Positions 1 through 11,693 are shown, counted from the first letter of the stretch. The stretch: DNA of 64,000 nucleotides from Micromonospora andamanensis (GCF_016863495.1 NZ_BOOZ01000002.1:310001-374000), one strand, 5' to 3'. Notes: a model not told the origin generated them from the sequence alone. Numbers and translations: made by a program.

Positions 1-137
1 CCGCTGGTTTCCGCGCTGAACTGGGCCCGTGCCATGCCCCCAACCTATCGGCAGCCACCGGGGATATCCTGGCCGTCGGTGAGCCCGTGGACCCGTGGAC
101 GCACCGTTCCGCCCTTCCCACCCCCGAAGGACTCGCG

Positions 138-1340
<1,203 letters not shown>

Positions 1341-1355
1341 TCCGCAGGCACCGGC

Positions 1356-1388
1356 GGGAGATCGGGAAAAGAGCCTTGTGGATCTCCC
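1356..1388 (+). terminator. Stem-loop after the thiolase gene
   Basis: GGGAGATC at 1356-1363 pairs with GATCTCCC at 1381-1388 across a 17-nt loop, 16 nt after the thiolase stop. No T-run follows, as is usual in this phylum. A TAGAGT -10-like box at 1408-1413 just beyond it would serve the next gene. Confidence 0.45.
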
Positions 1389-1457
1389 CCCGCGCGACGG
1401 ACCCGCCTAGAGTGGTCAGCATCACACGACCCACGGCGACGACGTGAGGTGCAACCA

Positions 1458-2276
1458 GTGCAGCAGCCGGACGGACTTCCCGCCGAGATCGACCTCTCCC
1501 GGCCCAGCGCGGCGCGGGTCTACGACTACTTTCTCGGCGGTGCCCACAACTTTGAGATCGACAGGCAACTGGCCGAGCAGATCGCGGCCATGACGCCGAA
1601 CCTGCCGGCGACCATGCGGGCCGGACGGGAGTTCCTCCGCCGGGCCGTACGCGTCCTGCTCGACGCCGGCATCGACCAGTTCCTGGACATCGGCTCCGGC
1701 ATCCCCACCGTCGGCAACGTGCACGAGGTCGCCCAGGCCGCGAACCCGAAGGCCCGGGTGGTCTACGTCGACATCGACCCGGTGGCTGTGGCACACAGCC
1801 GGGAACTGCTCGCCGGCAACGAGTTGACCAGTGCCATCCACGGCGACCTGCGGGATCCGGAGCGGATCCTGGCCGAGGCCGGTGCGCTGGACCTGCTCGA
1901 CTTCGGTCGGCCGTTGGGCATCCTGCTCGCCGGGGTGGTGCACTTCGTCCCGGACGCCGACAGTCCCGGTGCCATCCTGGCCACCCTGCGCGAGGCCGCC
2001 GCCCCCGGCAGTCACCTGGTGATCTCGCACTCGACATTCGAGGATCAGCCGCAGGAGATGCTTGACGCGCAACGGCTGTCGGCGCGTACCGCCACCGAGA
2101 TAACGCTCCGCTCGCGGGCCGAGATCACCGGGTTCTTCGGGGACTGGACCATTGTGGAGCCGGGCGTCGTGCACATGGAGCTGTGGCGTCCCGATTCGTC
2201 GTCCGAGACGACCGCCGACGGGCAGCGCTTCGGTGCCTTCGGTGGTGTCGCCCGGAATGACCGGTCTGCCGGCTGA
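1458..2276 (+). CDS. SAM-dependent methyltransferase, DUF574/Methyltransf_19 family
   Basis: A 272-residue protein of the actinobacterial DUF574 family, a class I Rossmann methyltransferase fold of unknown substrate. The family signature near the N-terminus (RPSAARVYDYFLGGAHNFEID) is present. The SAM-binding loop is FLDIGSGIPTVGNVHEVAQ, with VVYVDIDPVAV as the acidic strand-2 motif and an HGDLRDPE segment after it. GTG 1458 is preferred because GAGG lies 8 nt upstream; an in-frame GTG at 1449 is the alternative. The 3' end overlaps the next gene by 20 nt, so the two are probably co-translated, pairing a methyltransferase with a c-di-GMP enzyme. The target of methylation cannot be told from sequence. 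Confidence 0.85.
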   Translation: MQQPDGLPAEIDLSRPSAARVYDYFLGGAHNFEIDRQLAEQIAAMTPNLPATMRAGREFLRRAVRVLLDAGIDQFLDIGSGIPTVGNVHEVAQAANPKARVVYVDIDPVAVAHSRELLAGNELTSAIHGDLRDPERILAEAGALDLLDFGRPLGILLAGVVHFVPDADSPGAILATLREAAAPGSHLVISHSTFEDQPQEMLDAQRLSARTATEITLRSRAEITGFFGDWTIVEPGVVHMELWRPDSSSETTADGQRFGAFGGVARNDRSAG

Positions 2277-4443
2277 TCCCATGGCCGCCGTGGGGGCCTC
2301 CGGCGGGAACACCGTCGATCCGGCGGGTGCCAGACGGTACGCCGCCGACTGGGCGCGGGCCGTGCACCGGTTCGGCTTCGTGCCGCTGACCGCGGCCGAG
2401 ACCGAGCAGCTGCTGCTCGGGCACACCGTCCGGTTGGCGGAGGCGCTGCTCTCCGCCGAGCCGCCGGCCCGGGTGGCGGAGGAGATCGGACGGTCCCTTG
2501 TCGACGCGCACCTCGCCGAGCCGGGGGTGGTCGAGTGGTCGGTGCGTACGCTCAGCGGGCGGTTCCGCGCCGAGGTGCTCGCCGACGCCGCCGGGCGGCC
2601 GGGGCTCGACGAACGGATCGCGGCGACGCAGGCCGCGTTGGCGGCCGGCTTCGCCCGCGCGCTGCGTCAGCGGACCTTCGTCCAGCAGGAGGGCATCGCC
2701 CGCGCCATGTGGCAGGCGCGGGACGACGCCGAGCAGGCGCTGCGCGACAGCGAGGCCCGGTTCCGGGCGGTCTTCGACGGCGCCGCCATCGGTATCGGCA
2801 TCGCCGGGGTCGACGGGACGATCATCGACGTCAACCACACCTTCGCCGACATGCTCGGCTACCCCGTCGAGGAACTGCGGCAGCTGAACGTGGCGTCACT
2901 CTTCCACGCCGACGACGCGGCCGGCATGTGGGAGCTGTACCAGGAACTGATCGAGGGCAAGCACGACGCGGTCCGGGTCGAGAAGCGTTACTACCGCAAG
3001 GACGGCAGCGCCGTCTGGACGGACCTGGCCGTCTCGCTCATCCGTCACGACGACGGCCGACCCCGGTTCACCGTGGCCGTGGTCGAGGACATCACCGAAC
3101 GGTACGAACTCCAGCAGCGGCTGCGTTTCCAGGCGCTGCACGACCCGCTCACCGGCCTGCCCAACCGGACGCTGTTCTTCGACACGTTGGCCGGCCTGGT
3201 GGAGCAGCCCGACGCGCCTGGCCGGGTCGGTGTCTGCTTCCTCGACCTGGACGGGTTCAAGGCGATAAACGACAGTCTCGGGCACGCCCTCGGTGACCGG
3301 CTGCTCGTGATGATCGCCCGGCGGTTGGCCGACTGCGTGGCCGAACAGGGCTACCTGGTCGCCCGGATGGGTGGTGACGAGTTCGTCATCCTGGTCGACG
3401 GGGTGGCCGCCGTCGAGGACGTGATCGCCGTGGCCGAGTCGGCGTTGGCCGCCGTCTCCGCGCCGGTATGTGTCGGTGACCAGCAACTCGCCATCTCGGC
3501 AAGCATCGGCATCGTCGACTCGGCGGTAGCCGGCACCAGCGTCGTGGAGCTGATGAAGGCCGCCGACGCCACGCTCTACTGGGCCAAGGCGGAGGGTCGT
3601 GACAGGTGGGCGGTCTACGATCCCGAACGCAGCGCCCGGGACAGCGCCCGGTCGGCGCTGGCCGCCGGGCTGCCGGTGGCCCTGGACCGGGGCGAGTTCG
3701 TGCTGCACTACCAGCCGATCGTGTCCCTGCTCGACGGTCGCATGCTGGCCGTCGAGGCGCTCGTCCGCTGGCAGCACCCGCACCTGGGGCTGATCGGCCC
3801 GGACCGGTTCATCGGGCTCGCCGAGGAGACCGGTCTGATCGTCCGGCTCGGCGAGTGGGTGCTGCGGCAGGCGTGCCGCGACGCCCAGCTGTGGCACACC
3901 GAATTTCCCGACGCCAGGCTGGTGGTGAGCGTCAACCTGGCCGCCCGCCAGGCCGACCGACCGGCGATCGTCGACACCGTGGCCGACGCGCTGGCCAGCA
4001 GCGGACTGCCGGCCGAACTGCTGCAACTGGAGCTGACCGAGAGTGCGGTGATGGGGTCCGCGGGGGAGCCGTTGCGGACGCTGCACCGGCTCGCCGCGCT
4101 CGGCGTACGGCTGGCCGTGGACGACTTCGGCACCGGGTACTCGAATCTGGCGTACCTGCGCCGGTTGCCGATCACCTGCCTGAAGCTGGCCGGCCCGTTC
4201 GTCGAGGGGATCCGGGGCACCGAGCCGGCCGACGCCGATCACCGCGACGAACGCATCGTCGACGCGCTGGTGCGGCTGGCCCACGCGTTGGAGCTGTGGG
4301 TCACCGCGGAGGCGGTGGAGACCGAGGCGCAGGCGGAGCGGCTGCGGGCGTTGCGGTGCGACACCGCGCAGGGGCGGTTGTTCGCCCCGCCGGGTCCGGC
4401 TGAGACGGTGGTGGCCCGCTTGCGTGGCGACCGGCCGTCATGA
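2257..4443 (+). CDS. PAS-GGDEF-EAL cyclic-di-GMP signalling protein
   Basis: A 728-residue soluble protein with no membrane segments. Residues 1-160 form an actinobacterial N-terminal helical region, about 165-290 a PAS sensor, about 300-460 a GGDEF diguanylate cyclase and about 475-725 an EAL phosphodiesterase. The GGDEF motif at residues 372-376 is intact. EAL is intact at 500-502, as are the LELTES, DDFGTGYSN, AEAVET and CDTAQGRLF motifs. The usual LKID signature reads LKLA, keeping the lysine but losing the aspartate, which could weaken phosphodiesterase activity. ATG 2257 lies inside the end of the methyltransferase gene; ATG 2281 is the alternative start. The PAS ligand and net c-di-GMP effect are unknown. 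Confidence 0.88.
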   Translation: MTGLPADPMAAVGASGGNTVDPAGARRYAADWARAVHRFGFVPLTAAETEQLLLGHTVRLAEALLSAEPPARVAEEIGRSLVDAHLAEPGVVEWSVRTLSGRFRAEVLADAAGRPGLDERIAATQAALAAGFARALRQRTFVQQEGIARAMWQARDDAEQALRDSEARFRAVFDGAAIGIGIAGVDGTIIDVNHTFADMLGYPVEELRQLNVASLFHADDAAGMWELYQELIEGKHDAVRVEKRYYRKDGSAVWTDLAVSLIRHDDGRPRFTVAVVEDITERYELQQRLRFQALHDPLTGLPNRTLFFDTLAGLVEQPDAPGRVGVCFLDLDGFKAINDSLGHALGDRLLVMIARRLADCVAEQGYLVARMGGDEFVILVDGVAAVEDVIAVAESALAAVSAPVCVGDQQLAISASIGIVDSAVAGTSVVELMKAADATLYWAKAEGRDRWAVYDPERSARDSARSALAAGLPVALDRGEFVLHYQPIVSLLDGRMLAVEALVRWQHPHLGLIGPDRFIGLAEETGLIVRLGEWVLRQACRDAQLWHTEFPDARLVVSVNLAARQADRPAIVDTVADALASSGLPAELLQLELTESAVMGSAGEPLRTLHRLAALGVRLAVDDFGTGYSNLAYLRRLPITCLKLAGPFVEGIRGTEPADADHRDERIVDALVRLAHALELWVTAEAVETEAQAERLRALRCDTAQGRLFAPPGPAETVVARLRGDRPS

Positions 4444-4515
4444 TCAGAACGTGACGTTTCCGGGTACAGACACGGCTAGCGCATCAGGGTCGGACCGAGC
4501 GGATGGAGAGTCGAC

Positions 4516-5016
4516 GTGGGGCTGACGGAGACCGGAGCTGTGGTGTCGGTCGTCGCCGCGCTCGCCATCCTGGCCGGGCTGGCCGGGGTGGTGGTGCCCG
4601 GTCTGCCGGCGTTGCCGTTGTGCTGGGGCGGCGTCCTGGTGTGGGCCCTGTTCGGCGACGCCGGAGCCGGCCGGTGGCTGGTACTCGCCGCCGCGACGCT
4701 CGTCGCCGTCGCCGGCACCGTGGTCAAGTACGCCTGGCCCGGTCGTAACCTCAAGCGGGCCGGGGTGCCCACCACGTCGCTGCTGGCCGGTGCGGTGCTC
4801 GGCCTGGTCGGCTTCTTCGTCATCCCGGTGGTCGGGCTGGTCATCGGCTTCGTCGGCGGCATCTTCGTGATGGAGCGGCTGCGGCTGGGAGACACCCGGC
4901 TGGCCTGGCCGGCGACGAAGCAGGCGGTGGCCGCCGCCGGGCTGTCGATGCTCGTGGAGTTCCTCTCCGGCATGGTGATCGGCGCCCTCTGGGTGGCCGG
5001 TCTGGTGATGGCCTGA
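4516..5016 (+). CDS. DUF456 family membrane protein
   Basis: A 166-residue integral membrane protein. The N-terminal segments (VVSVVAALAILAGLAGVVVPGLPALPLCWGG) match the DUF456 family, whose function is unknown. Four to five hydrophobic segments can be seen, with a Gly-rich GLVIGFVGGIF helix in the middle and a final helix running to the C-terminus. GTG 4516 is supported by GGAG at 4505-4508, 7 nt upstream. It stands alone, 72 nt after the c-di-GMP gene. Confidence 0.8.
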   Translation: MGLTETGAVVSVVAALAILAGLAGVVVPGLPALPLCWGGVLVWALFGDAGAGRWLVLAAATLVAVAGTVVKYAWPGRNLKRAGVPTTSLLAGAVLGLVGFFVIPVVGLVIGFVGGIFVMERLRLGDTRLAWPATKQAVAAAGLSMLVEFLSGMVIGALWVAGLVMA

Positions 5017-5194
5017 CCGAGCTGGGCGCTGGTGCTGACCGAAGCGGCGCGGGGGCGGAGTCAGGGCAGGGCGTGACGCCGTACCCGAGAGAGAGGTGAC
5101 GCTTCCCCGCGCCGCCGCGGCGGCCGGGCCGTTCCGAGGGCCCGGTGGTCGGCCCGTCGCGATCGGGCCTGGTCACACGCCTAAGGATGGGCTA

Positions 5195-5231
5195 CGCCGG
5201 CCCGGTCGGCAACGCAATTGCGCGGCCGGCG
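5195..5231 (-). terminator. Possible terminator hairpin after the AlkD-like gene
   Basis: CGCCGGCC at 5195-5202 can pair with GGCCGGCG at 5224-5231, just past the end of the minus-strand AlkD-like gene. The stem is only 8 bp with a 21-nt loop and no U-run, so this is weak. The rest of the roughly 220-nt gap from 5017 shows nothing recognisable. Confidence 0.3.
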
Positions 5232-5237
5232 GTCGGG

Positions 5238-5918
5238 TCACCGTCCGGCTGCGTCGTGCCGTCGGCGCACCATCTCGGTGATCCAGATCGGGGCGTACGG
5301 GGACGTGCAGTTCGGGGGCGTCGGGTAGTTCTTGAGGACTTCGAGACGCTCACCTATGTCAAGGGCGCGGTCGCGGTGCTCGGCATGCTCGATCCCGATC
5401 TGAGCGAGGCAGTGGTTCATCGCCCACTGCAGCCGGTCCGGGGCAGCTTTCATCTCCGCCTCGATGACGTCGAGCAGTCCGGCGAGGCTGAGGCCCTGGG
5501 CGTTCTTCGCCACGCGTTCGGTGGTCAGTGCCCAGCCGGCACTCGCGACAGCTGGATCCGGATCGGCGGACCAGGCCAGGCGCAACGCCTCGGCGTGCGG
5601 GCTGTTCTTCACCACGTAGTTCACGAGCCAGTCCTGCACCTTGGGGGTGCGCGCCTCGCGCAACATGACGTCCAACTCGTCACGCGGGAACGCCTTGGGG
5701 CGGCAGATCAGGACAGCCAGCAGTCTCGCTGCGGTGTCCCCCGTCTTCCAGAGCTCCCGGGCGAGTTCCTGTTGCGTCTTGAGGCGTTTCGCGAGCGCGC
5801 GCAGCAGGCTGAGTTTCACACCGTGATCGTCACCGTGTTTCTCGTTCACCTCGCGCGTCTTCGGGTCCTCATACGTGGCCAGTTCGGTCATCACCTCGGC
5901 CACTGTCGGTTCGGTCAT
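5238..5918 (-). CDS. DNA alkylation repair family protein (AlkD-like, HEAT-like repeats)
   Basis: A 226-residue all-helical protein resembling the AlkC/AlkD DNA alkylation repair family, which folds into HEAT-like repeats and removes bulky or cationic alkyl-bases. Visible family features are the N-terminal EVMTELATYEDPKTREVNEKHG stretch, WKTGDTAARLLAVLIC, LRLAWSADPDPAVASAGWAL and WAMNHCLAQIGI. Because this branch differs from classical AlkD, glycosylase activity is an inference. The ATG at 5918 is supported by AGGAGG 4 nt upstream. A second, unrelated glycosylase family (AlkZ/YcaQ) is encoded near 46 kb. Confidence 0.72.
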   Translation of the reverse strand: MTEPTVAEVMTELATYEDPKTREVNEKHGDDHGVKLSLLRALAKRLKTQQELARELWKTGDTAARLLAVLICRPKAFPRDELDVMLREARTPKVQDWLVNYVVKNSPHAEALRLAWSADPDPAVASAGWALTTERVAKNAQGLSLAGLLDVIEAEMKAAPDRLQWAMNHCLAQIGIEHAEHRDRALDIGERLEVLKNYPTPPNCTSPYAPIWITEMVRRRHDAAGR

Positions 5919-6100
5919 CCAGCCTCCTGCCTCTCACGTGGATCACTCGCGCCGCGGGCACATCCGGTCGTCAGTGGGTGTGGTCGGTCTGCGGGGAGAA
6001 GTGTTGTACCGCGAAGGCGACGGTCGCGGCGGTGTCGTCGTCGCTGGTTCCCGGGCAGCATAGGTTGAGATTGTCGGTTCATCCGGGGCACGCGACGCGA

Positions 6101-7744
<1,644 letters not shown>

Positions 7745-8428
7745 TCAGCCCCGATCGCGTCCCGGCGCGGCGTCCCGAGCGGCGGTGAGGCGGGTCGGGT
7801 CCAGCACGACGATGGTGCCGGGCTCGACGCGGATGGCGCCCGCGCCGACGAGTACCTGGAGCGCACGGTTGACTGTCACCCGGGACAGACCGATCTCCTC
7901 GCCGAGCCCCTGCTGCGCCCCCGGCAGGGTGATCCGGGTGCCCTGCGTACGCATCGATTCGGCGACCCAGGCGGCGATCCGCGCGACGGGCTCCGGCGCG
8001 GCGCGGCGGACCTGGGCCCGGCGGTCGCGGTGCACCTGGTCGGACAGGTGGCGTAGGACGTGGTCGCGGAGCGCCGGCACCTGGTCGATGAGATCTCGTA
8101 GGAGGTCCGCCGGCAGCAGGCGGATCCGGCAGGCGGTCGACGCGGTCCAGGTCGCCGTGTGCGATCCGCCGCCGAACACGGCTGCCTTGTCGATCACGCA
8201 CGGGCCGGTCACCGTCGCGAATCGGACCCGTGCGCCGTGGCTGGTGTCGTAGCCGGCGGAGAGCGTCCCGCGGATCAGCACGACGAGGTGCCGGGCCGGC
8301 TCGCCGACGCGTGCGGCGGTGGCGCCCCGGGCCAGGTCGCGGGGCGGACACTCGGTGCCGAGCCACGCCAGGCGTGCCTCGTCGAGCATCGAGAACAGCG
8401 GCACCGCCGCCAGTTCCACCCGGTCCAT
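7745..8428 (-). CDS. Crp/Fnr family transcriptional regulator
   Basis: A 227-residue regulator. Residues 1-120 form a cNMP-binding-type beta-barrel (LFSMLDEARLAWLG start, LVVLIRGTLSAGYD, FGGGSHTATWTASTACRI). A dimerisation helix follows, and the last 70 residues form a Crp-type winged helix with GEEIGLSRVTVNRALQVL as the recognition region. The usual cAMP-contacting Gly-Glu and Arg-Ser residues of the phosphate-binding cassette are not clear, so the ligand is unknown. It lies upstream of rox on the same strand with a 219-bp gap containing the RAE, so rox has its own promoter. A 14-bp dyad lies 11 bp before the start codon and may be its own operator. Confidence 0.87.
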   Translation of the reverse strand: MDRVELAAVPLFSMLDEARLAWLGTECPPRDLARGATAARVGEPARHLVVLIRGTLSAGYDTSHGARVRFATVTGPCVIDKAAVFGGGSHTATWTASTACRIRLLPADLLRDLIDQVPALRDHVLRHLSDQVHRDRRAQVRRAAPEPVARIAAWVAESMRTQGTRITLPGAQQGLGEEIGLSRVTVNRALQVLVGAGAIRVEPGTIVVLDPTRLTAARDAAPGRDRG

Positions 8429-8438
8429 CTCGCGGAGC

Positions 8439-8452
8439 GTATCGCGGGATAC
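8439..8452. promoter_or_regulatory. 14-bp dyad, possible Crp-family operator
   Basis: GTATC-GCGG-GATAC is a perfect 5-4-5 inverted repeat in the 59-bp gap between the divergent Crp-family gene and the YciI gene. Its position fits autoregulation or control of both genes. It does not match the E. coli CRP consensus (TGTGA-N6-TCACA). Confidence 0.4.
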
Positions 8453-8487
8453 AGCCGTACGACCGCCGGCTCCTTACCCTCCCAGCC

Positions 8488-8748
8488 ATGATCTGCGTGG
8501 AACTCTCCTTCACCGACGAGCCTGCCCGGCTGGTGGCCCGTCCGGCGCACCGGGACCGGCTACGGGCGTTGCACGAGCAGGGCGCGCTGCTTGTCGCCGG
8601 CCCCTGGGACGGCGACTCCGGAGCGATGCTTGTCTTCACCGGCGACCGGGCGGAGGTCGATCGGCTGATGGCCGCGGATCCCTACTTCACCACCGCCGGT
8701 GTGCGCGTCGTGGCGGTGCGCGGATGGCGACCCGTCGTCGGTCCCTGA
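8488..8748 (+). CDS. YciI-like (YCII-related) protein
   Basis: An 86-residue protein with the ferredoxin-like alpha/beta layout of the YciI family. It opens with a strand (ICVELSFTDEP), then has an R-A-H-R-D-R-L helix with a conserved histidine, the GALLVAGPWDGDSGAMLVF hairpin and the DPYFTTAGV motif near the end. YciI proteins are small dimers of unknown or varied catalytic role. ATG 8488 follows a TACCCT -10 box (8475-8480) by 7 nt, so the mRNA is probably leaderless. It diverges from the Crp-family gene. Confidence 0.8.
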   Translation: MICVELSFTDEPARLVARPAHRDRLRALHEQGALLVAGPWDGDSGAMLVFTGDRAEVDRLMAADPYFTTAGVRVVAVRGWRPVVGP

Positions 8749-8841
8749 CGGTTTGCCGGGGGAGCGGATGAGGGTACCGGCGGAGCGTCCTGTTGACGGT
8801 GATCGGCTTGGCCGGTAGACCTTGGTGATGGAGGCTGGCGG

Positions 8842-10206
8842 ATGAGGAAACCACCGCTCACGCTCGAACAGTTGCGGGTCGCCGTCGCCGAGGGCGAGAT
8901 CGACACGGTGGTGCTGGCCCTTGTCGACATGCAGGGCCGGTTGCAGGGCAAGCGGTTCCACGCCCCGTACTTCCTCGACCAGGTCGTCGCGCACGGCAGC
9001 GAGGGGTGCAACTATCTGCTCGCCGTCGACGTCGACATGAACACCGTCGACGGGTACGCCATGTCGAGCTGGGAACGCGGCTACGGCGACTTCGCGATGA
9101 AGCCGGACTTCGACACCCTGCGCCGGGTGCCCTGGCAGCCCGGCACCGCCCTGCTCCTGGCCGACCTGGAGTGGCTTGACGGTGCCGGCCCGGTGATCGC
9201 CTCGCCGCGGCAGATCCTGCGCCGGCAGTTGGACCGGCTGGCCGCGTACGGGCTGACCGCGTACGCCGGCACCGAGCTTGAGTTCGTGCTGTTCCGTGAC
9301 TCGTACGAGCAGGCGTGGCGGCGCGGCTACCGGGAGCTGACCCCGGCCAACCAGTACAACGTGGACTATTCCCTGCTCGGTACCGCCCGGGTGGAGCCAC
9401 TGCTGCGGCGGATCCGTACCGAGATGGCCGGCGCGGGTCTGGTTCCGGAGAGCGCGAAGGGGGAGTGCAACCTCGGCCAGCACGAGATCGCCTTCCGTTA
9501 CGACGAGGCGGTGGCCTGCGCCGACCATCACGTGATCTACAAGAACGGGGCGAAGGAGATCGCCGCCCAGGAGGGCATGTCGATCACCTTCATGGCGAAG
9601 CCGAACGAGCGGGAGGGCAACTCCTGCCACATCCACTTCTCGCTGCGGGACGCCTCCGGCGGCTCGGCGATGCTGGGTGACGGGCCGGCGCACCTGAGCC
9701 CGACCGGGCAGCGGGTGCTCGCCGGGCTGCTCGCCACCATGCGGGAGCTGAGCCTGCTCTTCGCGCCGAACATCAACTCGTACAAGCGTTACCAGCCGGG
9801 CTCGTTCGCCCCTACCGCACTGCGGTGGGGCACGGACAACCGCACCTGCGCGCTGCGGGTGGTGGGGCACGGGCAGGGGATGCGGGTGGAGAACCGGGTG
9901 CCGGGCGCCGACGTCAACCCGTACCTGGCCATCGCGGCCCTGGTGGCGGGCGCGCTGCACGGCATCGAGAACGAGTTGGAACTCGGCCAGGAGTGCGCCG
10001 GCAACGCGTACGACGACGCGAGCGCCGAACGCGTCCCCGGCACCCTCCGCGACGCCCTCACCCTCTGGGAAGGCTCGACGGTGGCCCGCGACGCCTTCGG
10101 CGAGGAGGTGGTCGCCCACTACGCCAACATGGCCCGCGTCGAGCTGGCCGCCTTCGACGCCGCCGTCACCGACTGGGAACTGACCCGTGGCTTCGAACGC
10201 CTCTGA
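8842..10206 (+). CDS. Glutamine synthetase family protein, probable gamma-glutamyl-amine ligase
   Basis: A 454-residue GS-fold ligase joining glutamate to an amine with ATP. The catalytic-domain motifs are GTELEFVLF, KGECNLGQHEIAFRY, GNSCHIHFSL, NSYKRYQPGSFAPTALRWG and the arginine segment NRTCALRVVG. The last replaces the NRSA of true glutamine synthetases and, with the lack of a typical adenylylation loop, points to the PuuA/GlnA3/GlnA4/IpuC group that glutamylates polyamines, ethanolamine or alkylamines. GGAGG at 8830-8834 lies 7 nt before the ATG. The next two genes encode an aldehyde dehydrogenase and a short-chain dehydrogenase, which fits oxidation of a gamma-glutamylated amino alcohol or amine. 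The exact amine is unknown. Confidence 0.82.
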   Translation: MRKPPLTLEQLRVAVAEGEIDTVVLALVDMQGRLQGKRFHAPYFLDQVVAHGSEGCNYLLAVDVDMNTVDGYAMSSWERGYGDFAMKPDFDTLRRVPWQPGTALLLADLEWLDGAGPVIASPRQILRRQLDRLAAYGLTAYAGTELEFVLFRDSYEQAWRRGYRELTPANQYNVDYSLLGTARVEPLLRRIRTEMAGAGLVPESAKGECNLGQHEIAFRYDEAVACADHHVIYKNGAKEIAAQEGMSITFMAKPNEREGNSCHIHFSLRDASGGSAMLGDGPAHLSPTGQRVLAGLLATMRELSLLFAPNINSYKRYQPGSFAPTALRWGTDNRTCALRVVGHGQGMRVENRVPGADVNPYLAIAALVAGALHGIENELELGQECAGNAYDDASAERVPGTLRDALTLWEGSTVARDAFGEEVVAHYANMARVELAAFDAAVTDWELTRGFERL

Positions 10207-10239
10207 CCCCCAGTTCTCCGGCCCCGGCCCGGCCCACCG

Positions 10240-10309
10240 CGATCATGCAGTTGTGGCGCCCGAAGACGGCAGTAAGCGGCTTTTCTCCCGTGCCACAACT
10301 GCATGATCG
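10240..10309 (+). repeat. 18-bp inverted repeat with 34-nt loop (terminator or dispersed palindrome)
   Basis: CGATCATGCAGTTGTGGC at 10240-10257 is perfectly repeated in inverse orientation at 10292-10309. It lies 33 nt after the GS-family stop and 26 nt before the aldehyde dehydrogenase start. It could end GS transcription, which would split the apparent operon, or be a mobile palindromic repeat. It shares the GATCA-G-GTT layout with the palindrome after infB. Confidence 0.6.
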
Positions 10310-10335
10310 GCGAAGAGTGGGTGGGGTGAGGGTGG

Positions 10336-11691
10336 GTGGGTGAGGTATGGGATCCGGCTCGTGGGGTGGTTTTGCGGGAGGTTGGGGAGAGCTCCGTCGG
10401 GGACGTGGACTGGGCGGTGGGGCGGGCCGCCACGGCGTTCGAGCGGTGGCGGGGGGTCAGTGCGGGGGAGCGCGGGCGGTTGTTGCGGCGCTTCGCGGCG
10501 GTGGTGGACGAGCACCTGGAGGAGTTGGCGCGGCTGGAGGTCGCCAACGCGGGGCACACCATCGGAAACGCGCGGTGGGAGGCGGGCAACGTCCGGGACG
10601 TGCTCGACTACTACGCGGGTGCGCCGGAGCGACTCACCGGGCGGCAGATCCCGGTGCCCGGCGGACTGGACGTCACCTTCCACGAACCGCTCGGCGTGGT
10701 CGGGGTGATCGTTCCGTGGAACTTTCCCATGCCCATCGCCGCCTGGGGTTTCGCCCCCGCGCTCGCCGCCGGCAACACGGTGGTGCTCAAGCCTGCCGAG
10801 TTGACCCCGTTGACAGCGATGCGGCTGGCCGAGTTGGCGGACCAGGCGGGTCTGCCCGAGGGGGTGTTCACCGTACTGCCCGGGCGGGGCGAGGTGGTCG
10901 GTGAACGATTCGTCAGCCACCCGGCCGTCCGCAAGATCTGCTTCACCGGCTCGACCGAGGTCGGCACCCGGATCATGGCCGGCTGTGCCCGCCAGGTGAA
11001 GCGGTTGACCCTGGAACTGGGCGGCAAGTCTGCGAACATCGTCTTCGCCGACGCCGACCTGGACCGCGCCGCCGCGGGCGCGCCGTACGCCGTCTTCGAC
11101 AATGCCGGCCAGGACTGCTGCGCCCGGTCCCGGCTGCTGGTGCAGCGTTCGGTGTACGACCGCTTCCTGGAACTTCTCGAACCGGCGGTACGCGCCTTCC
11201 GGGTCGGTGACCCGGCCGACGAGAGCACCGAGATGGGACCGCTGATCTCGGCCGGGCAGCGGGACCGGGTCGCCGGGTACGTCGACGGCTCCCGGGTGGC
11301 GTTCACCGGCTCGCGGCCCGACGGCTCCGGATACTGGTACCCCCCGACAGTGCTGCTCGCCGACTCACCCGGGGACCGTCACTGGCGGGAGGAGATCTTC
11401 GGTCCGGTCGTCTCGGTGCTCCCGTTCGACGACGAGGATGACGCCGTCCGGTTGGCGAACGACACCGAGTACGGTCTCTCCGGCTCGATCTGGACCCGCG
11501 ACGTGGGCCGGGCGCTGCGGATGGCCCGGGCCGTGGAAGCCGGCAACCTGAGCGTCAACTCGCACTCCTCGGTGCGGTACTGGACGCCGTTCGGCGGGAT
11601 GAAGCGCTCCGGCCTGGGCCGGGAGTTGGGGCCCGACGCCCTGCACGCGTTCACCGACGTGAAGAACGTCTTCGTCAGCACCGAGGAGTGA
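10336..11691 (+). CDS. Aldehyde dehydrogenase family protein
   Basis: A 451-residue NAD(P)-dependent aldehyde dehydrogenase. Cofactor and catalytic parts are complete: VIVPWNFPM with the conserved Asn, LKPAELTPL, FTGSTEVG, the general-base Glu in LELGGKSANIV, the nucleophile Cys261 in GQDCCARSR, and EEIFGPVVSV. The N-terminus starts directly at the VWDPARG region, so about 20-25 residues carrying the usual INGEW strand are absent; an in-frame stop at 10327-10329 prevents a longer start. GTG 10336 has GAGGG just upstream. It is followed 2 nt later by the SDR gene and probably works with it on the product of the GS-like ligase. Confidence 0.85.
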   Translation: MGEVWDPARGVVLREVGESSVGDVDWAVGRAATAFERWRGVSAGERGRLLRRFAAVVDEHLEELARLEVANAGHTIGNARWEAGNVRDVLDYYAGAPERLTGRQIPVPGGLDVTFHEPLGVVGVIVPWNFPMPIAAWGFAPALAAGNTVVLKPAELTPLTAMRLAELADQAGLPEGVFTVLPGRGEVVGERFVSHPAVRKICFTGSTEVGTRIMAGCARQVKRLTLELGGKSANIVFADADLDRAAAGAPYAVFDNAGQDCCARSRLLVQRSVYDRFLELLEPAVRAFRVGDPADESTEMGPLISAGQRDRVAGYVDGSRVAFTGSRPDGSGYWYPPTVLLADSPGDRHWREEIFGPVVSVLPFDDEDDAVRLANDTEYGLSGSIWTRDVGRALRMARAVEAGNLSVNSHSSVRYWTPFGGMKRSGLGRELGPDALHAFTDVKNVFVSTEE

Positions 11692-11693
11692 GC

